From Methyloversatilis sp. (GTDB lineage Bacteria > Pseudomonadota > Gammaproteobacteria > Burkholderiales > Rhodocyclaceae): a stretch of DNA of 64,000 bases. The position numbers and the translations under genes are program-made. The notes below the pieces were generated by a model. That model was not told where the DNA came from and searched no databases. It was given only the letters and a program-made list of their open reading frames with translations. How positions within the stretch are numbered: position 1 is the stretch's first letter; every line of letters starts with the position of its first letter. Location of the stretch: contig NZ_JAUYRO010000053.1 of NCBI RefSeq assembly GCF_030696805.1, forward strand, positions 1 to 64,000. Reading direction: 5' to 3'. Shown piece by piece: positions 28,204 through 36,826 of this stretch.

Positions 28204-29709
28204 GTGACCCTGTTTTCCGCAACGGCGCCAGCCCACAACTGGCGCCGTTTCTACTTTGCAGCGCTGCTGCTCACGCTGGTGTTCCGTGGCTGGCTGGGCG
28301 CAGCGCTGCCGTTCACCGGCGACGAGGCGTACTTCTACTGGTGGGGCAAGATTCCCGCCGGCGGCTTCTACGATCACCCGCCCATGGTCGGCTGGTGGCT
28401 GGCCGGCCTGATTGCCGTGTCGGAAGCCGAGTGGTGGCTGCGCCTGCCGGCCATCCTGCAGCCGGCACTGCTGTCCTTCATGTTGCTTGCCTTTCTGCGC
28501 GACGACCCGCATGCGACGCGCTGGGGCGTCGCCACGCTGGTGCTGCTTGCGCCGGCCAGTGTGCTCGACGTGCTCATCACGACCGACATTCCGCTGGTGT
28601 ATTTCAGCGTCGCGTCGGCACTGGTCTTTCTGAGTGCCGTGCGTGGCCGCACCGGCTGGCTGTTCGCGTTGAGCGGCCTGCTGCTGGGCGGCGCCTTCCT
28701 GTCGAAGTACTTCGCCGTGCTGCTCGGCTTCGCCTACATCGCCTGGGCGCTGTGGAGGCCGGCAGTCTGGAAATGGAAGGCGCTGGCGCTGCTCGTGCTG
28801 TGTGCATTGCCGGCCGGGCTGTACAACGCCTGGTGGAACAGCCAGCACTGTTGGGCGAACGTGATGTTCAATGTGTTCAACCGTCATGGCAACGCCCATC
28901 TGTCGTGGGAAACGCCGCTGCTGTACGGGGCGATGATGGTGTGGCTGCTCACGCCGATGGTCGTGTGGGGCCTGCTGCGCACGCCCGGGACCTGGCTGCG
29001 TCAGGTGGCGCTGCCCTGGCTGGTCATCGTGCCGCTGTCCATCTTCGGGCTGCTTTCGCTGGTGAAGACCATCGGCCTGCACTGGGTGTTTTCTTTCGTG
29101 CCGCTGGTGTTCCTGCTGTACGGGCGCAGCGTGTCCGACCTGACGCTGCAGCGGGCGATCCGGTTTGCAGCGGTGATTGCCGCAGTGCATGTCGCCGCAG
29201 TGCTGGCCGTGGCCACCCAGCCGGTCGAGCGCTGGGCCTCGCTGCTGGGCGAACGCAAATACGCCGGCGTGGTGCAGACGGTGAAGCCCGATGAGGTGAT
29301 CGCGGCACTCGGCGACGACGTGAATCGCTATGAACTGATGACCGACGGTTACTCGCCTTCGGTCACCGTCGGCTACAACCACCGCCGATACTGGCCGGTG
29401 TTCGGCCCGGCGTCGAGCCATGCGCGCCACGATGACATGCTGACCGACTTCCGCCGCCTCGACGGCCGCGACGTGCTGGTGCTCAGCAAGGAAGCGCCGG
29501 TGCTGACCGACTACACGCCGTATTTCCGTGATGTGCAAGTCGATGAGCTCACGGTGCGCGGCGCCAAGTTCTGGCGTATCCGCGGCCACAGCTTCGATTT
29601 CGCGGCCTATCATGCCGGCGTGCTCGAACCGGCGCGCCGCTACTGGTACGCGATCCCGGGCTGGTTGCCGCAGCAGGGCTGCTTTTTCGAAGAACGTTAT
29701 TTCCGCTGA
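28204..29709 (+). CDS. Glycosyltransferase family 39 (ArnT-like) membrane protein
   Basis: ALPFTGDEAYFYWWGKIPAGGFYDHPPMVGWW motif; multiple TM segments. GTG start inferred. Confidence 0.85.
   Translation: MTLFSATAPAHNWRRFYFAALLLTLVFRGWLGAALPFTGDEAYFYWWGKIPAGGFYDHPPMVGWWLAGLIAVSEAEWWLRLPAILQPALLSFMLLAFLRDDPHATRWGVATLVLLAPASVLDVLITTDIPLVYFSVASALVFLSAVRGRTGWLFALSGLLLGGAFLSKYFAVLLGFAYIAWALWRPAVWKWKALALLVLCALPAGLYNAWWNSQHCWANVMFNVFNRHGNAHLSWETPLLYGAMMVWLLTPMVVWGLLRTPGTWLRQVALPWLVIVPLSIFGLLSLVKTIGLHWVFSFVPLVFLLYGRSVSDLTLQRAIRFAAVIAAVHVAAVLAVATQPVERWASLLGERKYAGVVQTVKPDEVIAALGDDVNRYELMTDGYSPSVTVGYNHRRYWPVFGPASSHARHDDMLTDFRRLDGRDVLVLSKEAPVLTDYTPYFRDVQVDELTVRGAKFWRIRGHSFDFAAYHAGVLEPARRYWYAIPGWLPQQGCFFEERYFR
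28222..28252 (+). terminator. Terminator-like hairpin after aroG, inside the GT39 5' coding region
   Basis: Perfect 10-bp inverted repeat ACGGCGCCAG-CCCACAA-CTGGCGCCGT followed by TTCTAC. Confidence 0.55.
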
Positions 29710-29741
29710 ATGCCTGCAGGATTGCCATCCGGCCGCCGATC

Positions 29742-30608
29742 ATGATTGCCGCTGCGTTCAAGTTGCTGCGACCGCACCAGTGGGTGAAGAACGGTTTCGT
29801 GTTCTTCGGCCTGCTGTTCGGCCACGCCTGGCACAACAGCGCCACGGTGCAGGCGGCCATTCTTGCCTTCCTCGCCTTCTGCCTGATGTCGAGCGCAGTC
29901 TATGCGCTGAACGATCTGCGCGATATCGAGCAGGACAGGCTGCATCCGGCCAAGCGGATGCGCCCGCTGGCATCCGGTGCGCTTTCGCCGTCGGTGGCCA
30001 TCCTGCTGATGTCCGCCTGCTCGATCGGTGCGCTTTTGCTGGCCTGGCAGGTCGGCGATACGCTGGTCTATCTGTTGTGCATTTACGGCCTGATCAACTT
30101 CGGCTACAGCTATGGCCTGAAGCGAGTGGTGGTGCTCGACGTATTCCTGATCAGCGCCGGCTTCATGCTGCGTCTGCTGGCCGGGACCACCGGGCTGGAC
30201 ATTCCGCCGTCGAACTGGCTGCTGATGTGCGGCCTGCTGCTGACGCTCTTCCTCGGCTTTTCGAAGCGGCGCGCCGAGCTGATGCTGATGGACGAGGCGG
30301 GCGGGGCGCACCGCAAGGTACTTGATCTGTATTCCCCGGCGCTGCTCGACCAGTTCATCACCATCACCGGCGCCTGTGCCGTGGTGGCGTACTCGCTGTA
30401 CACGGTCGATGCTGACACGGTGCGCATTCATGGCACGGCAGATCTCATCTATACATTGCCGTTCGTGCTGTACGGGCTGTTCCGCTACCTGTACATGCTG
30501 CACCGCCGCGGTGGTGGCGGTGATCCGTCATATGACCTGTTCCGCGACCCGCACCTGATCGTCGCGATGGGCGGCTGGCTCGCGGTTACGATTTCCCTGC
30601 TGCGCTGA
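29742..30608 (+). CDS. UbiA-family prenyltransferase, decaprenyl-phosphate phosphoribosyltransferase-like
   Basis: LLRPHQWVKNGFVFFGLLFGHAW; NDLRDIEQDRLHPAKRMRPLASG; second Asp motif NFGYSYGLKRVVVLDVFLISAGFMLR. Confidence 0.85.
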   Translation: MIAAAFKLLRPHQWVKNGFVFFGLLFGHAWHNSATVQAAILAFLAFCLMSSAVYALNDLRDIEQDRLHPAKRMRPLASGALSPSVAILLMSACSIGALLLAWQVGDTLVYLLCIYGLINFGYSYGLKRVVVLDVFLISAGFMLRLLAGTTGLDIPPSNWLLMCGLLLTLFLGFSKRRAELMLMDEAGGAHRKVLDLYSPALLDQFITITGACAVVAYSLYTVDADTVRIHGTADLIYTLPFVLYGLFRYLYMLHRRGGGGDPSYDLFRDPHLIVAMGGWLAVTISLLR

Positions 30609-30663
30609 TGCAGCATGACATCCTGCGGGTGGCGGGTTTCGGGCAGCACCGGTCAGATGGACG

Positions 30664-31584
30664 TCAGATTCCCATGCCTTTGGTGCCCAGATAGGCCGGA
30701 ATCCAGGCTTGCAGCAATTCGAGGAAGGCTTCGGCCGCCCGCGACAGGCGACGTTGCTGCAGTCGGACCACGTGCCAGCGTGACATCAGCGGAAACCCCT
30801 CGACCTGAAGGATGACCACTTCATTTTCGAGCAGCGGATCGCGATGCAGCGTGTGGCGCGAAAGTATCGACAGCCCCATGCCGCCCGCCACCGCCTGCTT
30901 GATGGCTTCGTTGCTGCCCAGTTCCATCCGCACATTCAGCGTGGCGCCCTGCTGCGACAGGTAGTTCTCTATGGCGATGCGCGTGCCCGAGCCCTGCTCG
31001 CGCATGATGAAGCGCTCTTCCGCCAGATCCTGCAGCTTCAATAAACCTGCATTGGCCAGCGGGTGCGCCGCTGGCGCAATTGCCACCAACGGATTGTCGA
31101 GGAATGAATCGCACGTGAGATCCATGTCTTCGGGCGGTTTGGTCATGACGTACATATCGTCGAGATTGGCCTGCATGCGTTCGATCAGACGGTCCCGGTT
31201 TGCCACTTCCAGCTTCACGTCGATGCCAGGGTGCTGTGCGCAGTAAGGGCCGAGCACCCGCGGCACGAAGTACTTCGCGGTACTGACCGCAGCCAGCCTG
31301 AGCGTGCCGCGATGCAGGCTGCGCGTGGCCTGGAGGTTTTCCTCGAACTGCTGCCACTGCAGCTGTATGCCCTTCCATGCCGACAGCAGCTCTTCCCCGG
31401 CCGGTGTCAGGAAGGTGCGCCGGCCTATGGTGTCGAACAAGGGTTCGCCGACCGTTTCGGTCAGTTGTCGCACCTGCTGTGACACCGCCGGCTGGGTCAG
31501 GAAGAGCTGCTCCGACGCGCGCGTAAAGCTGCCGGTTTCAGCCACTTTGGCGAATACCTGCAACTGCCGAAGCGTTATGTTCAT
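30664..31584 (-). CDS. LysR family transcriptional regulator (CbbR-like)
   Basis: MNITLRQLQVFAKVAETGSFTRASEQLFLTQPAVSQQVRQLTETVGEPLFDTIGRRTFLTPAGEELL. Confidence 0.92.
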   Translation of the reverse strand: MNITLRQLQVFAKVAETGSFTRASEQLFLTQPAVSQQVRQLTETVGEPLFDTIGRRTFLTPAGEELLSAWKGIQLQWQQFEENLQATRSLHRGTLRLAAVSTAKYFVPRVLGPYCAQHPGIDVKLEVANRDRLIERMQANLDDMYVMTKPPEDMDLTCDSFLDNPLVAIAPAAHPLANAGLLKLQDLAEERFIMREQGSGTRIAIENYLSQQGATLNVRMELGSNEAIKQAVAGGMGLSILSRHTLHRDPLLENEVVILQVEGFPLMSRWHVVRLQQRRLSRAAEAFLELLQAWIPAYLGTKGMGI

Positions 31585-32071
31585 AACCTTTTTCTTATCG
31601 AATCAAGAAAAAAATAATATTTGTACTAATGGATCAAAGTTTTTAGCATCTCGCGTCAATCACTGCAACCTGAATCGTCCGTGTCAATCGCCCTCGTGCC
31701 CAGCCAGTTTTCCAGCCCACCTGAATCCGGTTGGCGTACGTCACGTCTGACAGCCCTGGGCCACGCCCGGATGATCGCATTCTTGTGCATGGACGATGCG
31801 GTGCGGCGCCGGCTCGTTCTGGCCGGTTTCGTACCGAGCGCTGCGGGCAACGATGGCGCCCGCCGTGCGTGGAGTCGGCATGGCACGTCACCGCTGCTGC
31901 ACCCGTCAACGCTGCAACCCGAACACCCGCTGCGGCTTACCGGCTGATGCCGCCCGCAGGGCTCGCCCGGGGCGGACAACGCCCCGGTCACCGCTTCCCT
32001 TGGCCAACCCTTCGGTCTTACCCGCCACCTGTCTGATTCCTCAACGGATCCGACATGTGTGCGGGATTTTT

Positions 32072-32875
32072 TTATGCCGGCAACGGCGCAAGTCGCGCAT
32101 CCGGCTGCCACAGTCTCTGCAGCACCCGCTCAGCGGTGTCCGAGGCGGCCGAGGACCAGAAGCTTTCGGTTCCTGTCGCGTTTGCGCTGCGCAGAAGTCC
32201 GGCATCGTTCAGTCGATGCGCCAGCTGACGGGCCACCGAATCGCCGGTGTCGATGACCCGTACCGACGGCCCAGCCTGTTGCTCGACCCACTTGCGCAGG
32301 AACGGATAGTGCGTGCAGCCGAGCACGATCACGTCGGCACCGTCGGCCAGCAGCGGTTCGACATGCGACGCGATCAGCGCCTGCGTGGCGAGGGTGTCCA
32401 GTTCGCCGCGTTCGACCGCCTCGACCAGGCCGGTACCGGGCCGGGTGATCACGCGGACGTCGCGGCCGAAGGTGTCGAGCAGTGCAGCGAAGCGCGCGCT
32501 GGCCAGCGTCCCCGTGGTGGCGAGTATGCCGACCACACCGGACCGCGTGGCGGCGGCGGCGGGTTTGACCGCCGGTTCCATGCCGATCACCGGCACGTCC
32601 GGCCAGCGTTCGCGCAGGGCGTGAGCTGCGGCCGCCGTTGCCGTATTGCAGGCGATCAACAGCGCTTTCGCGCCCTGGTCGATCAGAAATTCACCCAGCG
32701 TCAGGCTGCGCTCCCGGATCCAGTCGGCGCTGCGCTCACCATACGGTGCATGGCCCGAATCGGCGACGTACAGGAAGTTTTCGCCAGGCAGGCGCGCCCT
32801 TGCGTGGCGCAGCACCGACAGGCCGCCAAGGCCGGAGTCGAAAACGCCTATCGGGGCATCGTTCGTCGGGGTCAC
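32072..32875 (-). CDS. murI: Glutamate racemase
   Basis: PIGVFDSGLGGLSVLRHARARLPGENFLYVADSGHAPYG; IACNTATAAA; VLGCTHYPFL. Confidence 0.97.
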   Translation of the reverse strand: MTPTNDAPIGVFDSGLGGLSVLRHARARLPGENFLYVADSGHAPYGERSADWIRERSLTLGEFLIDQGAKALLIACNTATAAAAHALRERWPDVPVIGMEPAVKPAAAATRSGVVGILATTGTLASARFAALLDTFGRDVRVITRPGTGLVEAVERGELDTLATQALIASHVEPLLADGADVIVLGCTHYPFLRKWVEQQAGPSVRVIDTGDSVARQLAHRLNDAGLLRSANATGTESFWSSAASDTAERVLQRLWQPDARLAPLPA

Positions 32876-33003
32876 GTTGGCGGCAGGTCGCCGATGGACG
32901 CGGGCGATCCGGAAGAAAGCAGCTTCATCGCGAGAACATGACTTTTCCGGGTCTGTCCGCCTTGATCGGCATTTTCAGCGTTCATCCGCCGCGCTGGTTC
33001 GGA

Positions 33004-33570
33004 TCAGACCGTCTTGACGTCGTGTGCCCGGCCACGTTGCCACAGCACGTCGCCGCGGCCATCGAGCCGGTTGAAAGTGCGACCGATGACGAACAACAGG
33101 TCGGACAGGCGGTTCAGATACTGGCGGCTGGCGTCCGGCACCTGACCTTCGGCAGCGGCGGCGATCACGGCGCGTTCGGCGCGCCGGCAGATCGTGCGCG
33201 CAAGGTGCGACAGTGCGGCCGGGCGCGTGCCCCCGGGCAGGATGAATTCCTTCAGCGGCTGGAGTTCGTCGTTCAGTCGTTCCAGTTCGGTTTCCAGCCG
33301 CGCCACCTGTTCAGGCTTGACCAGGTTGTAGCCCGGTACTGCCAGTTCGCCACCGAGATCGAACAGATCATGCTGGATGTCGGTCAGCAGCGCGGCAAGA
33401 TCGGGCGGCAGCGATTCGCACAGCAGCACACCGAGCGCACTGTTGAGTTCGTCGACGTCACCCAGCGCGTGCACGCGGGCGCTGTATTTCGATACTCGCG
33501 TACCATCGCCCAGGCCGGTTTCGCCACCGTCACCGGTGCGTGTCGTGATCTTTGAAAGTCGGTTGGCCAT
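33004..33570 (-). CDS. Cob(I)yrinic acid a,c-diamide adenosyltransferase (PduO type)
   Basis: KITTRTGDGGETGLGDGTRVSKYSARVHALGDVDELNSALG; RRAERAVIAAA...YLNRLSDLLFVIGR. Confidence 0.95.
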   Translation of the reverse strand: MANRLSKITTRTGDGGETGLGDGTRVSKYSARVHALGDVDELNSALGVLLCESLPPDLAALLTDIQHDLFDLGGELAVPGYNLVKPEQVARLETELERLNDELQPLKEFILPGGTRPAALSHLARTICRRAERAVIAAAAEGQVPDASRQYLNRLSDLLFVIGRTFNRLDGRGDVLWQRGRAHDVKTV

Positions 33571-33713
33571 GGCTGCTCGTGATGAGATGGATAAGAGCTA
33601 TTGATTATAAGTCGGCTTATATATAAGGCCGCACCAGTTAGAATTCTGCATATATTCCGAAGGCGACGCGCGCTGCGTGCCGAACGAAAGCAACGCATGG
33701 AGCGATCGCAAGT

Positions 33714-35006
33714 ATGACCCCGAAAACCGACCCGAAAGACTTCCTCCGCGAACTGTTTCAGGCGGCGTTCGACGCCGCCAATCCGGATCTGTGCGTGCCG
33801 GCCAACCTGCCGCTGCCACCCAGGGGGCGCACGCTGGTCGTAGGCGCCGGCAAGGCGGCCGCCTCGATGGCGCTGGCAGTGGAGAAGAACTGGCCGGGCG
33901 ATCTGTCCGGACTGGTCGTGACGCGTTACGGTCATGGCGCCCCGTGCCGGCGCATCGAAGTGGTCGAGGCGTCGCATCCGGTACCCGATGCGGCCGGCCA
34001 GCAGGCGGCGAAGCGCATTCTTCAGTCAGTCCAGGGTCTGACTGAAGACGACCTGGTTATTGCGCTGATTTCCGGCGGCGGTTCGGCACTGCTGTCGGCA
34101 CCGGCCGAAGGCCTCACGCTGGAGGACAAGCAGGCGGTGAACCGCGCGCTGCTGGCCAGCGGCGCAGCGATCCAGGAAATGAATTGCGTGCGCAAGCACC
34201 TGTCGTCGATGAAGGGCGGCCGGCTGGCGCAAGCCTGCTACCCGGCGCGCGTGTTCACGCTGGTCATTTCGGATGTGCCGGGCGACGACCCGGCGGTGGT
34301 TGCATCCGGCCCGACGGTTCCCGACACCACGACGCGCGAGGATGCGCTGGCCATCATCCGCCGCTACAACATCGAAGTGCCGACCGCGGTGATGAACTGG
34401 CTGTCGAGCCCCGAATCCGAAACCCCGAAGTCGGACGACCCGCGTCTGGCGCGCTGCGAAACGCGCACCATTTCGACCGCCCAGGCTTCGCTGCTGGCCG
34501 CCGCCGAGGTGGCCCGAGCGCACGGCGTGACGCCGCTGGTGCTGGGCGACATGATCGAGGGCGAGTCGGCCGATGCCGGCAAGGTGCTGGCCGGCATCGC
34601 CAAGGCGTGCGCGATCAACGGCACGCCGCTGGCGCCGCCTTGCGTGCTGCTGTCCGGTGGCGAGACGACCGTGACGCTGGGCCAGATCAAGCCGGGGCAG
34701 AAACCGCGCGGCGGCCGCAATTCGGAATTCCTGCTGTCGCTGGCCATTGCGCTTGACGGCATGCCCGGCATCCATGCCGTGTCCGGCGATACAGACGGCA
34801 TCGACGGCAGCGAGGACAACGCCGGTGCCCTGGTCACCGACGATACGCTGGCGCGCGCCCGCGCCGCCGGCATCGACGCCCGCCACATGCTCGACGTGCA
34901 CGACGCGTACGGCTTTTTCCATGGCATCGATGACCTCATCGTGACCGGGCCGACGCTGACCAACGTGAATGACTTCCGCGCCATCTACGTCGAGAAAAAG
35001 GTCTGA
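33714..35006 (+). CDS. ttuD: Glycerate kinase type-2 / hydroxypyruvate reductase (MOFRL family)
   Basis: VVGAGKAAASMALAVE; SGGGSALLSAPAEGLTLEDKQAVNRALLASGA; SGGETTVTL...GGRNSEFLLSLA; SGDTDGIDGSEDNAGA. Confidence 0.9.
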   Translation: MTPKTDPKDFLRELFQAAFDAANPDLCVPANLPLPPRGRTLVVGAGKAAASMALAVEKNWPGDLSGLVVTRYGHGAPCRRIEVVEASHPVPDAAGQQAAKRILQSVQGLTEDDLVIALISGGGSALLSAPAEGLTLEDKQAVNRALLASGAAIQEMNCVRKHLSSMKGGRLAQACYPARVFTLVISDVPGDDPAVVASGPTVPDTTTREDALAIIRRYNIEVPTAVMNWLSSPESETPKSDDPRLARCETRTISTAQASLLAAAEVARAHGVTPLVLGDMIEGESADAGKVLAGIAKACAINGTPLAPPCVLLSGGETTVTLGQIKPGQKPRGGRNSEFLLSLAIALDGMPGIHAVSGDTDGIDGSEDNAGALVTDDTLARARAAGIDARHMLDVHDAYGFFHGIDDLIVTGPTLTNVNDFRAIYVEKKV

Positions 35007-35064
35007 AAGATGTTTATTTGCAGCGGTAAGCGTCCGAAGAAGCGGCTGCTGTAGCGCGCCGACA

Positions 35065-35165
35065 CGGCTGGCCCCGCATGGCCAGCCGGCATCGCGGGCG
35101 TTGAACAGTGTTCGCCGAAACCCCGCTCCCACAGCACCGGCTCCCACAGCACCGGCGCTCCCACA
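35065..35165. repeat. REP-like palindrome (GGCTGGCCCCGCATGGCCAGCC) plus CTCCCACAGCACCGG direct repeat
   Basis: Hairpin at 35066-35087; CTCCCACAGCACCGG at 35126 and 35141, partial third copy at 35158. Confidence 0.8.
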
Positions 35166-35300
35166 TCGGCGAGTCATGCGGTGCCAGCCGTCGTTCAAGC
35201 CGGCAAGTTTCGATGTGGCCGCGTCGCTTCGTTGCAACCGTCCGCGATCGCGGATGTCTGCGGGTATCATCGATCGCCTGATTGCACCCGAAAACGAGCC

Positions 35301-36824
35301 ATGAGCGCATCGCCGCAGGCGCACGCCAATACCGCCAATTCCCACTCGACTGCCGCTGCACCCACGGTGGTTTCCAGGGCCGCCCTGATCGCGGAACTGG
35401 CGCGCGTGCTGCCGGCTGACTGCCTCATCACCGACACCGGCCGCCTGCGTGCCTACGAGTGCGACGGCCTGATGCTGATGCGCGAAATGCCGCTTGCCGT
35501 CGCGCTGCCGACGACCGAGGCGCAGGTGGTCGCGGTGCTGCGCACCTGCCACCGGCTGGGCGTACCGGTGGTGCCACGCGGCGCCGGCACCGGCCTGTCC
35601 GGCGGCGCCACGCCGCACAAGAACGGCCTGGTGCTGTCGACGGCGCGCATGAACCGCATCGTGTCGGTCGACCGGCTGGCGCAGCAGGCGGTGGTTCAGC
35701 CGGGTGTGCGCAATCTTGCGGTGTCCGAAGCAGCCGCCCCGCACGGCCTGTACTACGCGCCGGATCCGTCGTCGCAGATCGCCTGCAGCATCGGCGGCAA
35801 TGTGGCGGAGAACTCCGGCGGTGTGCACTGCCTGAAATACGGACTGACCGTTCACAACGTGCTGCGCGTGCGCATGGTCACTATGGCCGGCGACGTGATG
35901 GAGGTGGGCAGTGCCGCGCCGGACAGCCCGGGCTACGACCTGCTGGCTGTCACCATCGGCTCGGAAGGCCTGCTTGGCGTCATCACCGAAGTGACCGTGA
36001 AGCTGGTGCCCCGACCGCGTGTGGCGCGCTGCGTGCTGGCTGCCTTCGACGACGTGCGCCGCGCGGGTCAGGCGGTGGCCGACATCATTGCGGCGGGCAT
36101 CATCCCGGCCGGCCTGGAAATGATGGACCAGGCGACCACGGTGGCGGTCGAAGCGTTCGTACATGCCGGCTACCCGCTGGATGCCGCCGCCATCCTTCTG
36201 TGCGAGGCCGATGGCACGGCGGAAGAAGTGGAAGACGAGATTGCCCGCGTTCGGGCGCTGCTCGACGCAGCCGGAACCACCGAAATCCGTGTGTCTGACG
36301 GCGAAGCCGAACGGCTGCGTTTCTGGGCCGGCCGCAAGGCGGCTTTCCCGGCGGCCGGGCGCATCTCGCCCGATTACTACTGCATGGACGGAACCATTCC
36401 TCGCCGCAAGCTGGCCGACATGCTGGAAGCGATGAATGCCATGTCGGACAAGTACGGCCTGCGCTGCCTGAACGTGTTCCATGCCGGTGACGGCAATCTG
36501 CACCCGTTGATCCTGTTCGACTCGAACGATCCGGATTCGCTGCACCGCGCAGAGGCCTTCGGCGTCGAAATCCTCGAATTGTCGGTCGCGCTGGGTGGCA
36601 CCATTACTGGCGAGCACGGCGTCGGGCTGGAGAAGATCAACCAGATGTGCGTGCAGTTCGCGCCCGGAGAACTCGACATGTTCCATCGCGTGAAGGCGGC
36701 CTTCGATCCGGCCGGTCTGATGAATCCGGGCAAGGCGGTTCCCACGCTGCACCGCTGCGCCGAAATGGGCGGCATGCACGTGCATCACGGGGAGCTGCCG
36801 CACCCCGATCTGCCGCGTTTCTGA
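35301..36824 (+). CDS. glcD: Glycolate oxidase FAD-linked subunit
   Basis: VPVVPRGAGTGLSGGATPHKNGLVLSTARMNRI; NVFHAGDGNLHPLILFD; GGTITGEHGVGLEK. Confidence 0.95.
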   Translation: MSASPQAHANTANSHSTAAAPTVVSRAALIAELARVLPADCLITDTGRLRAYECDGLMLMREMPLAVALPTTEAQVVAVLRTCHRLGVPVVPRGAGTGLSGGATPHKNGLVLSTARMNRIVSVDRLAQQAVVQPGVRNLAVSEAAAPHGLYYAPDPSSQIACSIGGNVAENSGGVHCLKYGLTVHNVLRVRMVTMAGDVMEVGSAAPDSPGYDLLAVTIGSEGLLGVITEVTVKLVPRPRVARCVLAAFDDVRRAGQAVADIIAAGIIPAGLEMMDQATTVAVEAFVHAGYPLDAAAILLCEADGTAEEVEDEIARVRALLDAAGTTEIRVSDGEAERLRFWAGRKAAFPAAGRISPDYYCMDGTIPRRKLADMLEAMNAMSDKYGLRCLNVFHAGDGNLHPLILFDSNDPDSLHRAEAFGVEILELSVALGGTITGEHGVGLEKINQMCVQFAPGELDMFHRVKAAFDPAGLMNPGKAVPTLHRCAEMGGMHVHHGELPHPDLPRF

Positions 36825-36826
36825 CC

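Noticed and set aside
31900-32040. Cobalamin riboswitch on the minus strand
   Set aside because: Only AGGGAA..CGGTG and CGGTAAG fragments match; no complete core and no cobalamin gene downstream on that strand. Left only as a covariance-model test within the intergenic finding.
31656-32111. ORF of 151 aa between LysR gene and murI
   Set aside because: No ribosome-binding site or domain; overlaps the murI end; composition looks non-coding.
34026-36803. 925-aa minus-strand ORF antisense to ttuD and glcD
   Set aside because: It overlaps two clearly real plus-strand genes; the translation is Arg/His/Gln-rich noise typical of antisense frames in high-GC DNA.
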